Positions 1 through 7,539 of a stretch of DNA of 34,797 nt are shown in pieces (position 1 is the first letter of the stretch; each line of letters begins with the position of its first letter). Source of the DNA: Desulfobacula sp. (GTDB lineage Bacteria > Desulfobacterota > Desulfobacteria > Desulfobacterales > Desulfobacteraceae). Where the stretch lies: the NCBI GenBank assembly GCA_018702715.1, contig JABIYQ010000655.1, forward strand, positions 1-34,797. Direction: 5' to 3'. Made by a program: the position numbers and the translations under genes. The notes beneath the pieces are model-generated. The model was given only the letters and a program-made list of their open reading frames with translations, had not been told where the DNA came from and did not search any database.

Positions 1-2
1 CC

Positions 3-284
3 GGCAGGTTGATGATCGGAAAACAAGACGGGGCTCCAAATTTTTGCATGAGATTGTTTGAAATGGGCAAGGACGGCTTTACCCCAAGGCATACCCATGC
101 CTGGGAGCATGAAGTATTTGTCCATGCAGGCAAGGGAGAAGTATTTATAGAGAACAAATGGCATCCCGTATCAGCCGGCTCAGCCATATTTGTTCCGGCA
201 AATATTGTGCACCAGTTCAGGAACATTTCCGAACAAGCCTTTATATTTGTCTGTCTGATTCCTTCGGGAGCACCTGAATTATAA
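3..284 (+). CDS. Cupin-domain protein, 5' end cut by window
   Basis: Small single-domain cupin whose start lies upstream of the window; the frame is open from base 3. The first metal-binding cupin motif is visible as HTHAWEHE, giving the expected His-x-His and downstream Glu, followed by a Gly-rich turn. The second motif is the stretch around VPANIVHQFRN, with the second-motif His and Asn. Such proteins fold as a beta barrel and usually hold one divalent metal; the substrate cannot be read from sequence. TTG at 9 and ATG at 12 are possible starts, but relatives normally carry about 20-30 more N-terminal residues before the 'GKxDGAPNF' segment, so I treat the gene as truncated. Its stop overlaps the next start by one base (TAATG), which implies a shared transcript. 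Confidence 0.8.
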   Translation, partial: GRLMIGKQDGAPNFCMRLFEMGKDGFTPRHTHAWEHEVFVHAGKGEVFIENKWHPVSAGSAIFVPANIVHQFRNISEQAFIFVCLIPSGAPEL

Positions 285-1909
285 TGGGTTTACGATCTTG
301 TGTAGGAAAAAACAGTCAATTTATAGTGGGTGTTCACAAGCCCGCGTTTAAGGTTAAAAATATGAGGGAACATGCGTATTTTGAAACTCTTGGACAATTA
401 GAAGACGGCACCAGGATTGACAATTGCGTCAATTTTCCAGAAGAAGATCTTTATGAGCCCCATGCAGATATAATCTATGAGATTGCCAACCCGTTTGCCT
501 TTAGGGGCACAACTTACATTAACTCTGCATGGGCTGATATAAAGGCTGCCCATCCTGAAGCAATACGTATTTTGGAGCCGGAACCCTGTTCTTTGATTAA
601 AAATTTTGAACAATTCTGCAAAAATAAAAACACAGGGACCAAAGAAAAAAAAGATCTTCTGGACATTCTGCCGCATCCACTGCTCATTGCACTTGCCCAG
701 TCTTCTTCAGATCCAGAAGAGCTGATACTTCTGGCTAAAAAATCATGCAAGATTCTTTTTGATTCCAAAGGCCGGACCCCTGCTGGAATCGGTTATAAAA
801 AAACAAAGAATAATTCACTTACCCCGGATATCTATGATCATGAGCTTTTTGAAGTTCTTGTGAACAATATTTATCTTCCGGATGACTATAAAAATACTCT
901 GGTATTAAAACCCGGTGTACAGGGAAACAATGAAATTACCGGAGAATATTTATCCCAAAATGGGAACACCCATGTTTTTGAATATTTGAGACGCAATTCC
1001 TATATTCCCTGGGGTCATTTTGCATCCAATATGGCAAATGATACCATACGTTACAAAGCTTGCGATCTTTGCCTGGAAGATATGACCGGTATTCGCCATT
1101 TATACTATCAGCGTGTATTTATAAGGCTTGCCCAAAGTCTTGACATTCGCTTTTCAGAAAAAAGAAAATGCCTTACTCAAAATGAACTTGAAGATCTCAG
1201 AAATAAAATACAAACAAAACTTAAACAATCCCCCGGCCCGCTCCTGGATTTTGACAGTTCCTTGTGGGGCTGGAACTTTGGATTTGGATATGCCCAGTCC
1301 GGACACAGACTTCATGCCTCCCACCAGATGATCCACCAGCAGAACGCCATGGTCCCAAAGTACGTTCAAACAAACTCAGATCAAAAGATTCCATCTTTTG
1401 CAAGCGGTGATCTAATCCATGATTTTATTGAACAATACAGAAAAGATAGCGGTAACCCTTTTTTTGAAACTTATTTAAGTGCCATAAAAAACAATACCAG
1501 AACAGATGGTAAAGCAATGGGTGAATCCTCCCTGATCCTGATGGAAGATGACCATACCATCTTGTTTGTACCAAAAGCCCAGATTTCCGAGTGGGAATTG
1601 CAACTTATGCCTAAAACCACCTGCGGCAATATTCTTGAAGCAAATACACAAATGCGCAGTTCACTGGACAAGGCTATCCTGACCGCTGTAAAAGTCATAG
1701 AATCTCTGGGTGCAAAAATGGTTACCACCATTGAATTTTCAAAACGATTTGATTCTAAAAGTTCTGACCAGCGCCTGCTTTATTCATTTCTCCCTAAACT
1801 TCCCCATGCACCGGACACATTTTCCGAAGCACAATTGAGATGGATCAGCGGATGTTACCCGGAAGATTTTGCCCATGCCTGCCGTATGGCAATCAAGAAT
1901 TTTAAATAA
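284..1909 (+). CDS. Uncharacterised protein with GalT/HIT-like features
   Basis: A 541-aa cytoplasmic protein without signal peptide or membrane segments. I do not recognise a named family. The C-terminal half follows the order of motifs in galactose-1-phosphate uridylyltransferase (HIT superfamily): a His-rich segment HRLHASHQMIHQQ at residues 341-353, then a strand pair FVPKAQISEWELQLMPK around residues 428-444 that resembles the 'VPxWAxWPFExxLLPK' stretch of GalT. A histidine within 341-351 could then be the nucleotidyl-accepting residue. This is inference from pattern only and the canonical HPHGQ is not present. The start is uncertain: ATG 284 overlaps the cupin stop, while ATG 362 (27 residues in) has a better-spaced AAGG. 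The gene lies between a cupin and a small unknown protein and appears co-transcribed with both. Confidence 0.75.
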   Translation: MGLRSCVGKNSQFIVGVHKPAFKVKNMREHAYFETLGQLEDGTRIDNCVNFPEEDLYEPHADIIYEIANPFAFRGTTYINSAWADIKAAHPEAIRILEPEPCSLIKNFEQFCKNKNTGTKEKKDLLDILPHPLLIALAQSSSDPEELILLAKKSCKILFDSKGRTPAGIGYKKTKNNSLTPDIYDHELFEVLVNNIYLPDDYKNTLVLKPGVQGNNEITGEYLSQNGNTHVFEYLRRNSYIPWGHFASNMANDTIRYKACDLCLEDMTGIRHLYYQRVFIRLAQSLDIRFSEKRKCLTQNELEDLRNKIQTKLKQSPGPLLDFDSSLWGWNFGFGYAQSGHRLHASHQMIHQQNAMVPKYVQTNSDQKIPSFASGDLIHDFIEQYRKDSGNPFFETYLSAIKNNTRTDGKAMGESSLILMEDDHTILFVPKAQISEWELQLMPKTTCGNILEANTQMRSSLDKAILTAVKVIESLGAKMVTTIEFSKRFDSKSSDQRLLYSFLPKLPHAPDTFSEAQLRWISGCYPEDFAHACRMAIKNFK

Positions 1910-1919
1910 GGAATACAAA

Positions 1920-2345
1920 ATGCTGCTGCATGATTTTATTTATGAGTGGGATGGTAAAAGTAATAAAGGCGAAAAGCCTGTTTCATGGTGGCCGGGATCC
2001 TATCGGGTAAAAATTGTAAGGATAGCAACAGACAAGACCAATATCAGCTACCTTGTACACACTGCTGTAATTTTGAAAAATGCCAAGGCCAATCCTACAA
2101 TGAATACATCTTTAAAAAACTATATCCATAATTTTGCCCAGATAATATCAAAGGAATATGATCTTAATATCGACAAAACTTTGTGGATTGAGCTGGGTGA
2201 TGAAATCCGGGTAGCAAATTTGAACCCTGAACAAAAGCTGGTCTCCAAACAAAAGCTGGTCCCTGAAATACTTTATGCCGTATCCTGGCGACCCATCCGC
2301 CCCAACGAGCTTGCAATAATAAAATCCTATATTAAAGACATGTAG
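1920..2345 (+). CDS. Hypothetical protein, 141 aa
   Basis: Unrecognised soluble protein, rich in Trp, Lys and Asn, with no signal peptide or membrane span. The frame extends further upstream, but ATG 1920 is chosen because it lies just after the stop of the preceding gene (1909) with a well-placed AAGGA, giving a gap of ten bases. A 14-base direct repeat (AACAAAAGCTGGTC, two copies 18 bases apart near 2230-2265) encodes a short KLVSKQKLV duplication close to the C terminus. Its position at the end of the cupin/GalT-like group suggests a shared function, which I cannot name. It ends 40 bases from the convergent gdhA stop, with no clear terminator hairpin between them. Confidence 0.65.
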   Translation: MLLHDFIYEWDGKSNKGEKPVSWWPGSYRVKIVRIATDKTNISYLVHTAVILKNAKANPTMNTSLKNYIHNFAQIISKEYDLNIDKTLWIELGDEIRVANLNPEQKLVSKQKLVPEILYAVSWRPIRPNELAIIKSYIKDM

Positions 2346-2384
2346 AAAAACCAATAGCCCCTTAAATTTTATCTTACTTAAAAA

Positions 2385-3734
2385 TCAAACAATTCCCTGA
2401 TCCATCATTGAATCCGCCACCTTAATAAACCCCGCAATATTGGCACCATTCACATAGTTGCCCGGGGTTCCATATTCTTCTGAAGCAGAAAGACACGATT
2501 GATGAATATTTTTCATAATGCCCTTGAGTTTGTCTTCGACGTCTTCACGAGACCATTTGATCCGCATGGAGTTCTGGGACATTTCAAGACCTGATACTGC
2601 AACACCACCGGCATTGGCAGCCTTGCCCGGTGCATAGAGAATTTTATTATCTAAAAAGATGTCAACACCTTCCGGCGTCGTCGGCATGTTCGCCCCCTCA
2701 CTGACCATATACACACCTTTATTGATAAGGTTCTGAGCATCTTTGGCATTGATTTCATTCTGGGTGGCACTTGGAAAAGCGCAATCGGCTTTTCTGTCCC
2801 AGAGCGAATTATGATCAGATCCGGAATCCCGGGCTGTATACACAGATTCCGGATATTTTTCAGCGTAATCCTTAATTCTGCCACGTTTTGCATTTTTCAG
2901 ATACATGACATACCCAAGTTTTGCTTCATCAATACCTTTTTCATCATAGATATATCCGGAAGAATCAGAGAGCGTAACAACCTTTGCTCCCAGCTGGTTT
3001 AATTTTTCAGTGGTGTACTGGGCAACATTCCCTGAACCTGAAACCAGGCAGACTTTATCTTTAAGGTTTTCTTTCCTTGTGGCCAGCATTTCCTGGGCAA
3101 AAAAGACTGCACCATATCCTGTTGCTTCCGGTCTGATCAAACTTCCGCCCCAGTTAAGGCCTTTGCCTGTCAAAATACCTGAGAATTCATTTTTTAATTT
3201 TTTATACATCCCGAAAAGGTACCCGATCTCTCTACCGCCTACTCCGATATCCCCTGCAGGAACATCTGTATTATGCCCTAAATGGCGGAAAAGTTCGCAC
3301 ATGAAGTTTTGGCAAAATCTCATGACTTCATTATCTGATTTGCCCATGGGATCAAAGTCTGATCCACCTTTCCCACCGCCAATGGGTAGAGTTGTCAATG
3401 CATTTTTAAATACCTGTTCAAAAGCAAGAAATTTCATGATGGAAAGGTTGACTGAAGGATGAAAGCGAAGTCCCCCTTTGTATGGTCCAATGGCACTGCT
3501 CATCTCAATTCTAAAGCCTCTGTTAACATGAACTAACCCTTGGTCATCCAACCAGGGAACCCTGAACTGGATCACACGTTCCGGCTCTACAATTCTTTCC
3601 ATAATCCTGGCATGTCGATATTCAGAATTTTTATCCAGAACCGGTTTTACTGATTCAGCAACCTCTGTTACTGCCTGATGAAATTCTTTCTCAAAAGGAT
3701 CTCTTGCAATGACAATATCCATTATTGTATCCAT
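2385..3734 (-). CDS. gdhA: NADP-type glutamate dehydrogenase
   Basis: Reversible reductive amination of 2-oxoglutarate to glutamate, the main low-affinity route of ammonium assimilation; a hexameric cytoplasmic enzyme. At 449 aa it matches the length of the bacterial hexameric GdhA (about 447 aa in E. coli). Substrate-site lysines are visible in PYKGGLRFHP (K86) and PIGGGKGGSDFDP (K122), and a Rossmann turn GSGNVAQ lies near residue 235. NADP preference is inferred from overall likeness to the GdhA type; I have not tested it. ATG 3734 is preceded by GAGGAGA at good spacing. The gene is transcribed alone, divergently from the selenoprotein gene, with about 270 bases between the two starts. Confidence 0.95.
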   Translation of the reverse strand: MDTIMDIVIARDPFEKEFHQAVTEVAESVKPVLDKNSEYRHARIMERIVEPERVIQFRVPWLDDQGLVHVNRGFRIEMSSAIGPYKGGLRFHPSVNLSIMKFLAFEQVFKNALTTLPIGGGKGGSDFDPMGKSDNEVMRFCQNFMCELFRHLGHNTDVPAGDIGVGGREIGYLFGMYKKLKNEFSGILTGKGLNWGGSLIRPEATGYGAVFFAQEMLATRKENLKDKVCLVSGSGNVAQYTTEKLNQLGAKVVTLSDSSGYIYDEKGIDEAKLGYVMYLKNAKRGRIKDYAEKYPESVYTARDSGSDHNSLWDRKADCAFPSATQNEINAKDAQNLINKGVYMVSEGANMPTTPEGVDIFLDNKILYAPGKAANAGGVAVSGLEMSQNSMRIKWSREDVEDKLKGIMKNIHQSCLSASEEYGTPGNYVNGANIAGFIKVADSMMDQGIV

Positions 3735-3914
3735 TTTCTCTCCTCTATCTTTTTAAAATTATATTTGGCCTTTGATGCAACGCAGTAGATGGGCCAAAAG
3801 ACAAGCAATTTCGTTTGCTTTATAAAATTTGCGGTCCTTATCTAAAGCAATATATAATGGGCAATTTTTAAAGAATAAAAATATTAGAAATAAAGGAAAA
3901 TAAATATCATAACA

Positions 3915-3943
3915 TTGACATGCATAAAGTGTATGGTTAGAAT
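3915..3943 (+). promoter_or_regulatory. Sigma-70-type promoter of the selenoprotein gene
   Basis: TTGACA at 3915-3920 and TAGAAT at 3938-3943 with an optimal 17-base spacer. The expected transcription start is near 3950, leaving a leader of about 55 bases before the AAGGAGAG ribosome site at 3991-3998 and the ATG at 4006. Confidence 0.65.
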
Positions 3944-4005
3944 CAAAGTATTCAAGGGGCTAAATAACCCTGAAAAATAAATAATTGAATAAGGAGAGTT
4001 TTACA

Positions 4006-4323
4006 ATGATTGATTTGACAGATCCTGCTAAAGTGCAGATAAATGAATATTTCCAGGGCAAAGAACCTACGCCCATTAGGATTTTTCTAAATTCAGGCGG
4101 CTGAGGCGGTCCATCACTTGCCATGGCTCTGGATGAGCCAAAAGATACAGATGACAGCTTTGACGTTAAAGGCTTAAAATTTGTTGTTGACAAAGAATTT
4201 ATGCAAAAAGCTGAAAATATTAAAATCGATTTTACCGGGATGGGATTTCACCTTGATTCCAATATGGAAATCGAAGAATCCGGATGCGGAAGTTGTGGCT
4301 CCGGCGGTTCCTGTGGGGACTGA
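4006..4323 (+). CDS. HesB/IscA-like selenoprotein (UGA = Sec)
   Basis: A 105-residue protein read through an in-frame TGA at 4102-4104 (codon 33) as selenocysteine. Upstream reading gives MIDLTDPAKVQ...IFLNSGG, then U, then GGPSLAMALDEP; the same frame continues unbroken to TGA 4321-4323. This NSGG-U-GG...LALDE context is the signature of the known HesB-like selenoprotein family, where Sec replaces the first conserved Cys of the IscA/HesB fold. The C terminus is Cys/Gly-rich (GCGSCGSGGSCG), where IscA proteins carry their CGC iron-sulfur ligands. The likely role is iron-sulfur or redox chemistry in the cytoplasm; the exact function is not established. It is preceded by a strong ribosome site and promoter and followed by a terminator, so it is monocistronic. 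A standard gene caller would break it into a short upstream piece and a false gene starting at ATG 4123. selB lies about 28 kb away in this window. Confidence 0.88.
4124..4140 (+). promoter_or_regulatory. Bacterial SECIS-like hairpin after the Sec codon
   Basis: A perfect 6-bp inverted repeat, TGGCTC / GAGCCA, with a 5-base loop TGGAT. The loop begins 25 bases after the UGA and has G as its second base. This fits the described bacterial SECIS pattern: a short stem-loop in the coding region about 16-37 bases past UGA with a G in the first two loop positions. It would recruit SelB carrying Sec-tRNA. The pairing is seen directly; the function is inferred. Confidence 0.7.
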
Positions 4324-4337
4324 TAATAACAATTCCC

Positions 4338-4400
4338 TTTAAGGGAAAAGGTGACCACTTATGTTGGCCACCTTTTCCCTTAAAAGTCTGTTTTTGTTTT
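4338..4400 (+). terminator. Strong rho-independent terminator
   Basis: Arms of 16 bases (4338-4353 and 4369-4384) pair perfectly around a 15-base loop, followed by a T-rich run to about 4406. It lies 15 bases after the selenoprotein stop. The perfectly paired stem, flanked by AAA/TTT, could also act on - strand transcripts coming from thiN. Confidence 0.9.
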
Positions 4401-4503
4401 TATTTTAAGATTTATTTATTTTTTCCTTTAAAGTGTTTTGATTGTTTTGGCAATTTAGATTAAAATATCTAATGCAAGACCCATCTTTACAATCCTACCC
4501 AGC

Positions 4504-4546
4504 CTAATCTTTTCAGGGCTAATCTTTTCCAGGTTAATCTTTCGAC
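4504..4546. repeat. Three 15-base near-tandem copies at the thiN 3' end
   Basis: CTAATCTTTTCAGGG, CTAATCTTTTCCAGG and a degenerate third copy TTAATCTTTCGAC follow each other at 15-base period. The third copy contains the thiN stop codon (TTA on +, 4534-4536), so the repeat is an expansion of the end of the gene into the intergenic space. It probably arose by replication slippage. Confidence 0.6.
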
Positions 4547-5169
4547 TTTATTACAATCAAACAACCATTTTTTATGGAAACTGATGCTAAGGTCTTTTTA
4601 AAGGAATTGCTGATACCAAGACAAGATCCCATCTCTAATGTTTTATTCGTCAGGGGATATTCAAGACCTTTTAAAGTTACTCCTGTTACTTTGTTTGTAA
4701 TGGGGATAATGGATAAAAAATCTTTGGGCCCGCCTTTAAGTTCTATAAAATCCCTTACTAGATGAATTTGATTATTCTTATTTATAATTCTGGCAGGTAT
4801 ATTTAGTCGGGCAAGTTTTTCTAATAAAAAGATATTGGCCAGTGTATGATCCATCCTGGAGCCGGTGACACCTAACAATGTGATGTCTGTTGCATTGTTT
4901 TCCAGAGCCCAGGAGAGGCAAAGTTCAGTATCGGTTTGGTCTTTTTGTGAAGAAAAGGTCAGAGTCTTTATTTGTTTTTTTTCAAAAAACTGTTGATCCT
5001 TTGGAAGGATTGAATCAAAATCGCCTATCATTACATCGGGTAAAATATTTAATGCTCTTAAATGCCTGGCACCGCCATCAGCACTTATAATCGTCTGAGC
5101 ATCCTTGATCCAGTCTAAAGTTTGTTTTGTGTAATCAAGGTCTCCATTGGCTATTATTACACATTTCAT
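4534..5169 (-). CDS. thiN: Thiamine diphosphokinase
   Basis: Transfers pyrophosphate from ATP to thiamine to make thiamine diphosphate in the cytoplasm. At 211 aa it has the normal bacterial length. Family landmarks are all present in order: SADGGARHL at 29-37, IGDFDSI at 48-54, KDQTDTE at 76-82, and GSRMDHTLAN at 103-112, which form the thiamine and ATP sites. The start ATG 5169 lies after a weak ribosome site. The gene is transcribed alone, divergent from the LPS operon, with a 94-base gap between the two starts. No TPP riboswitch is visible upstream, which fits a salvage enzyme under constitutive expression. Confidence 0.9.
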   Translation of the reverse strand: MKCVIIANGDLDYTKQTLDWIKDAQTIISADGGARHLRALNILPDVMIGDFDSILPKDQQFFEKKQIKTLTFSSQKDQTDTELCLSWALENNATDITLLGVTGSRMDHTLANIFLLEKLARLNIPARIINKNNQIHLVRDFIELKGGPKDFLSIIPITNKVTGVTLKGLEYPLTNKTLEMGSCLGISNSFKKTLASVSIKNGCLIVIKSKD

Positions 5170-5226
5170 AGGCAGTTTAGTACCATGAAAACATATGAAT
5201 TAAAACCCGAATCTTTTTAACATATC

Positions 5227-5253
5227 TTGACTATTTGTCCGCTAACTTATATT
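5227..5253 (+). promoter_or_regulatory. Candidate promoter of the LPS operon
   Basis: TTGACT at 5227-5232 and TATATT at 5248-5253 with a short 15-base spacer, ten bases before the lptF start. It is the best match in the gap between thiN and lptF. The suboptimal spacer and the very short leader keep confidence low. Confidence 0.35.
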
Positions 5254-5263
5254 TTTCCTGGAA

Positions 5264-6445
5264 ATGAAAAGTTTTAATATGATAAACAGATATATTTTTA
5301 AGGAACTACTGTCTCCCTTTGTCATCAGCCTGTTTTTTCTAACATTTGTTTTTTTGATGACACGAATACCGGAAATCACCAATATAGTCGTGAACTATAA
5401 CGCAGATATTTCGGCCATTGCGTTGATGATTATTTATACTCTTCCAAGATTTTTAGAATTTACCATTCCCATGTCAATTATGATTTCCATCCTTTTAACG
5501 ATCATGCGAATGTCACAGGAAAATGAGATCGTCGCGCTAAAAGGTGCTGGAGTATCCCTATATAAATTATTACCGCCAGTGCTGATTTTTTGTCTTTTAG
5601 GGGTTTTTCTAACAGTGGGTATTACTGTTTTTGGTGTGGCCTGGGGAAAATTATCCATTAAAAAGAAAAGTATTGAAATTGCAAGAACAAGTATTGATGC
5701 TGCTCTGCAGGAAAGACAATTTAATTCAGAGCTGGAAGATATCATGATTTATGTCTCCCATGTGGACATAAAAACAAAAGAATTAAAAGATGTCTTTATT
5801 GAAAACAGAAGAACAAAAGGGGTCATAAGCATTTCTATTGCTCCTTCAGGAAGATTAATACGGCTTAATGATGAGCAAGTATATACCATAAGACTTTATA
5901 ATGGAGTCATCAATCAAGTGGATATTGAGGATGGCTCTGTAAGCAATATTCAATTTGAAAATTATGATATTAATATTGATTTGAACCTCATGGATAAAGG
6001 CAAAGGGGAAATAGCCAAAGAGCTGGATGAAAGAAGCCTGACAGAACTGGTTAAGTATATAAGGTCAAAGCCTAAACATAAAGGGAACTTGAACTCAGCG
6101 CTCATGGAATTTCATGAGAAATTTTCTATTCCATTAGCCTGCCTGTCTCTGGGTCTGCTTGCATTTCCATTGGGAATTCAATCGGCATCTCTGAGACGTT
6201 CTTCCGGATTCGGGCTGGGTATTTCCTTTTTCCTTTTATATTATTTTCTACTGGCCATTGGATGGTCAGCAGGTGAAACAGGTGATTATCCTCCTGTTTT
6301 AGGTATGTGGCTGCCAGATGTCATTATGGGGGGAATAGGCATTTTTTTTCTTGTCAGAAATGCCAGGGAAGAACCGGTCACATTTCCGGCTTTTGTAAAA
6401 ACGGCTGTAAAGGCAGTCAAAAATAGAATTAAACGGAAAATATGA
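5264..6445 (+). CDS. lptF: LPS export permease LptF
   Basis: Inner-membrane half of the LptB2FG transporter that extracts LPS from the inner membrane and feeds the periplasmic bridge to the outer membrane. The 393-aa protein has the YjgP/YjgQ plan: about three N-terminal transmembrane helices (roughly residues 15-130), a periplasmic beta domain (about 140-260), and three C-terminal helices (about 290-380). The N terminus MINRYIFKELLSPF is typical. Two starts are possible: ATG 5264 and ATG 5279, the latter matching the usual family N terminus; neither has a strong ribosome site. It opens the long LPS operon and overlaps lptG by four bases (ATGA). The ATPase LptB is not in the window. Confidence 0.92.
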   Translation: MKSFNMINRYIFKELLSPFVISLFFLTFVFLMTRIPEITNIVVNYNADISAIALMIIYTLPRFLEFTIPMSIMISILLTIMRMSQENEIVALKGAGVSLYKLLPPVLIFCLLGVFLTVGITVFGVAWGKLSIKKKSIEIARTSIDAALQERQFNSELEDIMIYVSHVDIKTKELKDVFIENRRTKGVISISIAPSGRLIRLNDEQVYTIRLYNGVINQVDIEDGSVSNIQFENYDINIDLNLMDKGKGEIAKELDERSLTELVKYIRSKPKHKGNLNSALMEFHEKFSIPLACLSLGLLAFPLGIQSASLRRSSGFGLGISFFLLYYFLLAIGWSAGETGDYPPVLGMWLPDVIMGGIGIFFLVRNAREEPVTFPAFVKTAVKAVKNRIKRKI

Positions 6446-7518
6446 CTCGTCTACATAAATATTGGTTAAAGGAATTTTTTAAATTTTTTTCTATCATCCA
6501 GCTGATGATCCTGGTGCTGTTTGTAATTATTGATTATCTTACTAGAATGGATAAATTTTTAAATTCAGACCTTTCCCTTATCGGCGCATTTGGATATGTC
6601 CTGCTTAAAGTTCCTTTCATGTTTGTTCAACTGACCCCGGCAAGTATTCTATTGGCAACAATTACGGTTTTTGCGCTGATGAACAGAAACAATGAGCTTT
6701 TAGCCATAAGGTCTTCTGGTATCAGTATCTATTATCTCGTAAAACCTGCCATCATGGTGGGTGTGACTCTTGGCGTTTTAATGTTTTTTTTGGGGGAAAC
6801 CATTATTCCTATTTCCATATCCAAGGCAAATTTTATTAAATACAATACAATAAAAAAAAAGAAGAATTATTTTTCTGCAAAAAAGGACATCTGGATAAAG
6901 TCTGAAAACAGACTGATCCACATCAACTTTTATGATCCTGTTAATCAATCTGTTGCAGGTATCACCATTACATCCTTAAGAAAAAATTTCACCCTTGAGT
7001 CAAGAATTGATGCTAAAAAAGGATATTTTGAAACAGGTAAATGGGTGTTTGAAGATATTATCGAGCAAACCCATGCGGAAAACACTATGGATTATGATGT
7101 AAAATTATACGATAAAAAACATATCCCCCTGACATTTAAGCCGGAAGACCTGGGAGATGTTGCAAAAAAATCCGTCGAAATGAGTTTTTTTGAATTGAAA
7201 AAATACGTTAATAAGGTTGAAGAAGAAGGATATAATGCAAGAACCTATAAAGTTGATTTAAATGGGAAAATCGCATTTCCCTTTATCTGCATCATTATGG
7301 CTTTGACCGGGGCGGCCACGGGTATGCGATCATTTGTAAAAGAAAATATTCCAGTGGCGATAGCCATTGGTGTTGTGATCGCATTTATGTATTGGATCAT
7401 GTATGGATTTTGCCTCTCAATGGGATATGGATCTATTTTGCCGCCTATCATAAGTGCATGGGCGGCTAATCTGTTTTTTTTGTGCTTTGGAACCCTTTAT
7501 TTAATCAACACTGAGTAA
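6442..7518 (+). CDS. lptG: LPS export permease LptG
   Basis: Partner of LptF in the same LPS exporter. The 358-aa product has the same topology: N-terminal helices to about residue 120, a periplasmic beta-rich segment (about 130-260), then three C-terminal helices. The sequence LHKYWLKEFFKFF at the N terminus and the Gly/Pro-rich C-terminal helices fit LptG. The start overlaps the lptF stop by four bases, implying translational coupling and equal dosage of the two permeases. waaA follows 21 bases downstream, a less common direct joining of LPS export and Kdo-transfer genes. Confidence 0.92.
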   Translation: MTRLHKYWLKEFFKFFSIIQLMILVLFVIIDYLTRMDKFLNSDLSLIGAFGYVLLKVPFMFVQLTPASILLATITVFALMNRNNELLAIRSSGISIYYLVKPAIMVGVTLGVLMFFLGETIIPISISKANFIKYNTIKKKKNYFSAKKDIWIKSENRLIHINFYDPVNQSVAGITITSLRKNFTLESRIDAKKGYFETGKWVFEDIIEQTHAENTMDYDVKLYDKKHIPLTFKPEDLGDVAKKSVEMSFFELKKYVNKVEEEGYNARTYKVDLNGKIAFPFICIIMALTGAATGMRSFVKENIPVAIAIGVVIAFMYWIMYGFCLSMGYGSILPPIISAWAANLFFLCFGTLYLINTE

Positions 7519-7539
7519 TGACAGTAAAAAGCAAAGCAA

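Noticed and set aside
3799..3822. Small hairpin AAGCAA/TTGCTT in the gdhA upstream region.
   Set aside because: Six A/T-rich pairs with no T run or known motif; such repeats are expected by chance in this AT-rich DNA.
4123..4323. Separate 66-aa gene starting at ATG 4123.
   Set aside because: It lacks a ribosome site and is the in-frame remainder of the selenoprotein after the UGA.
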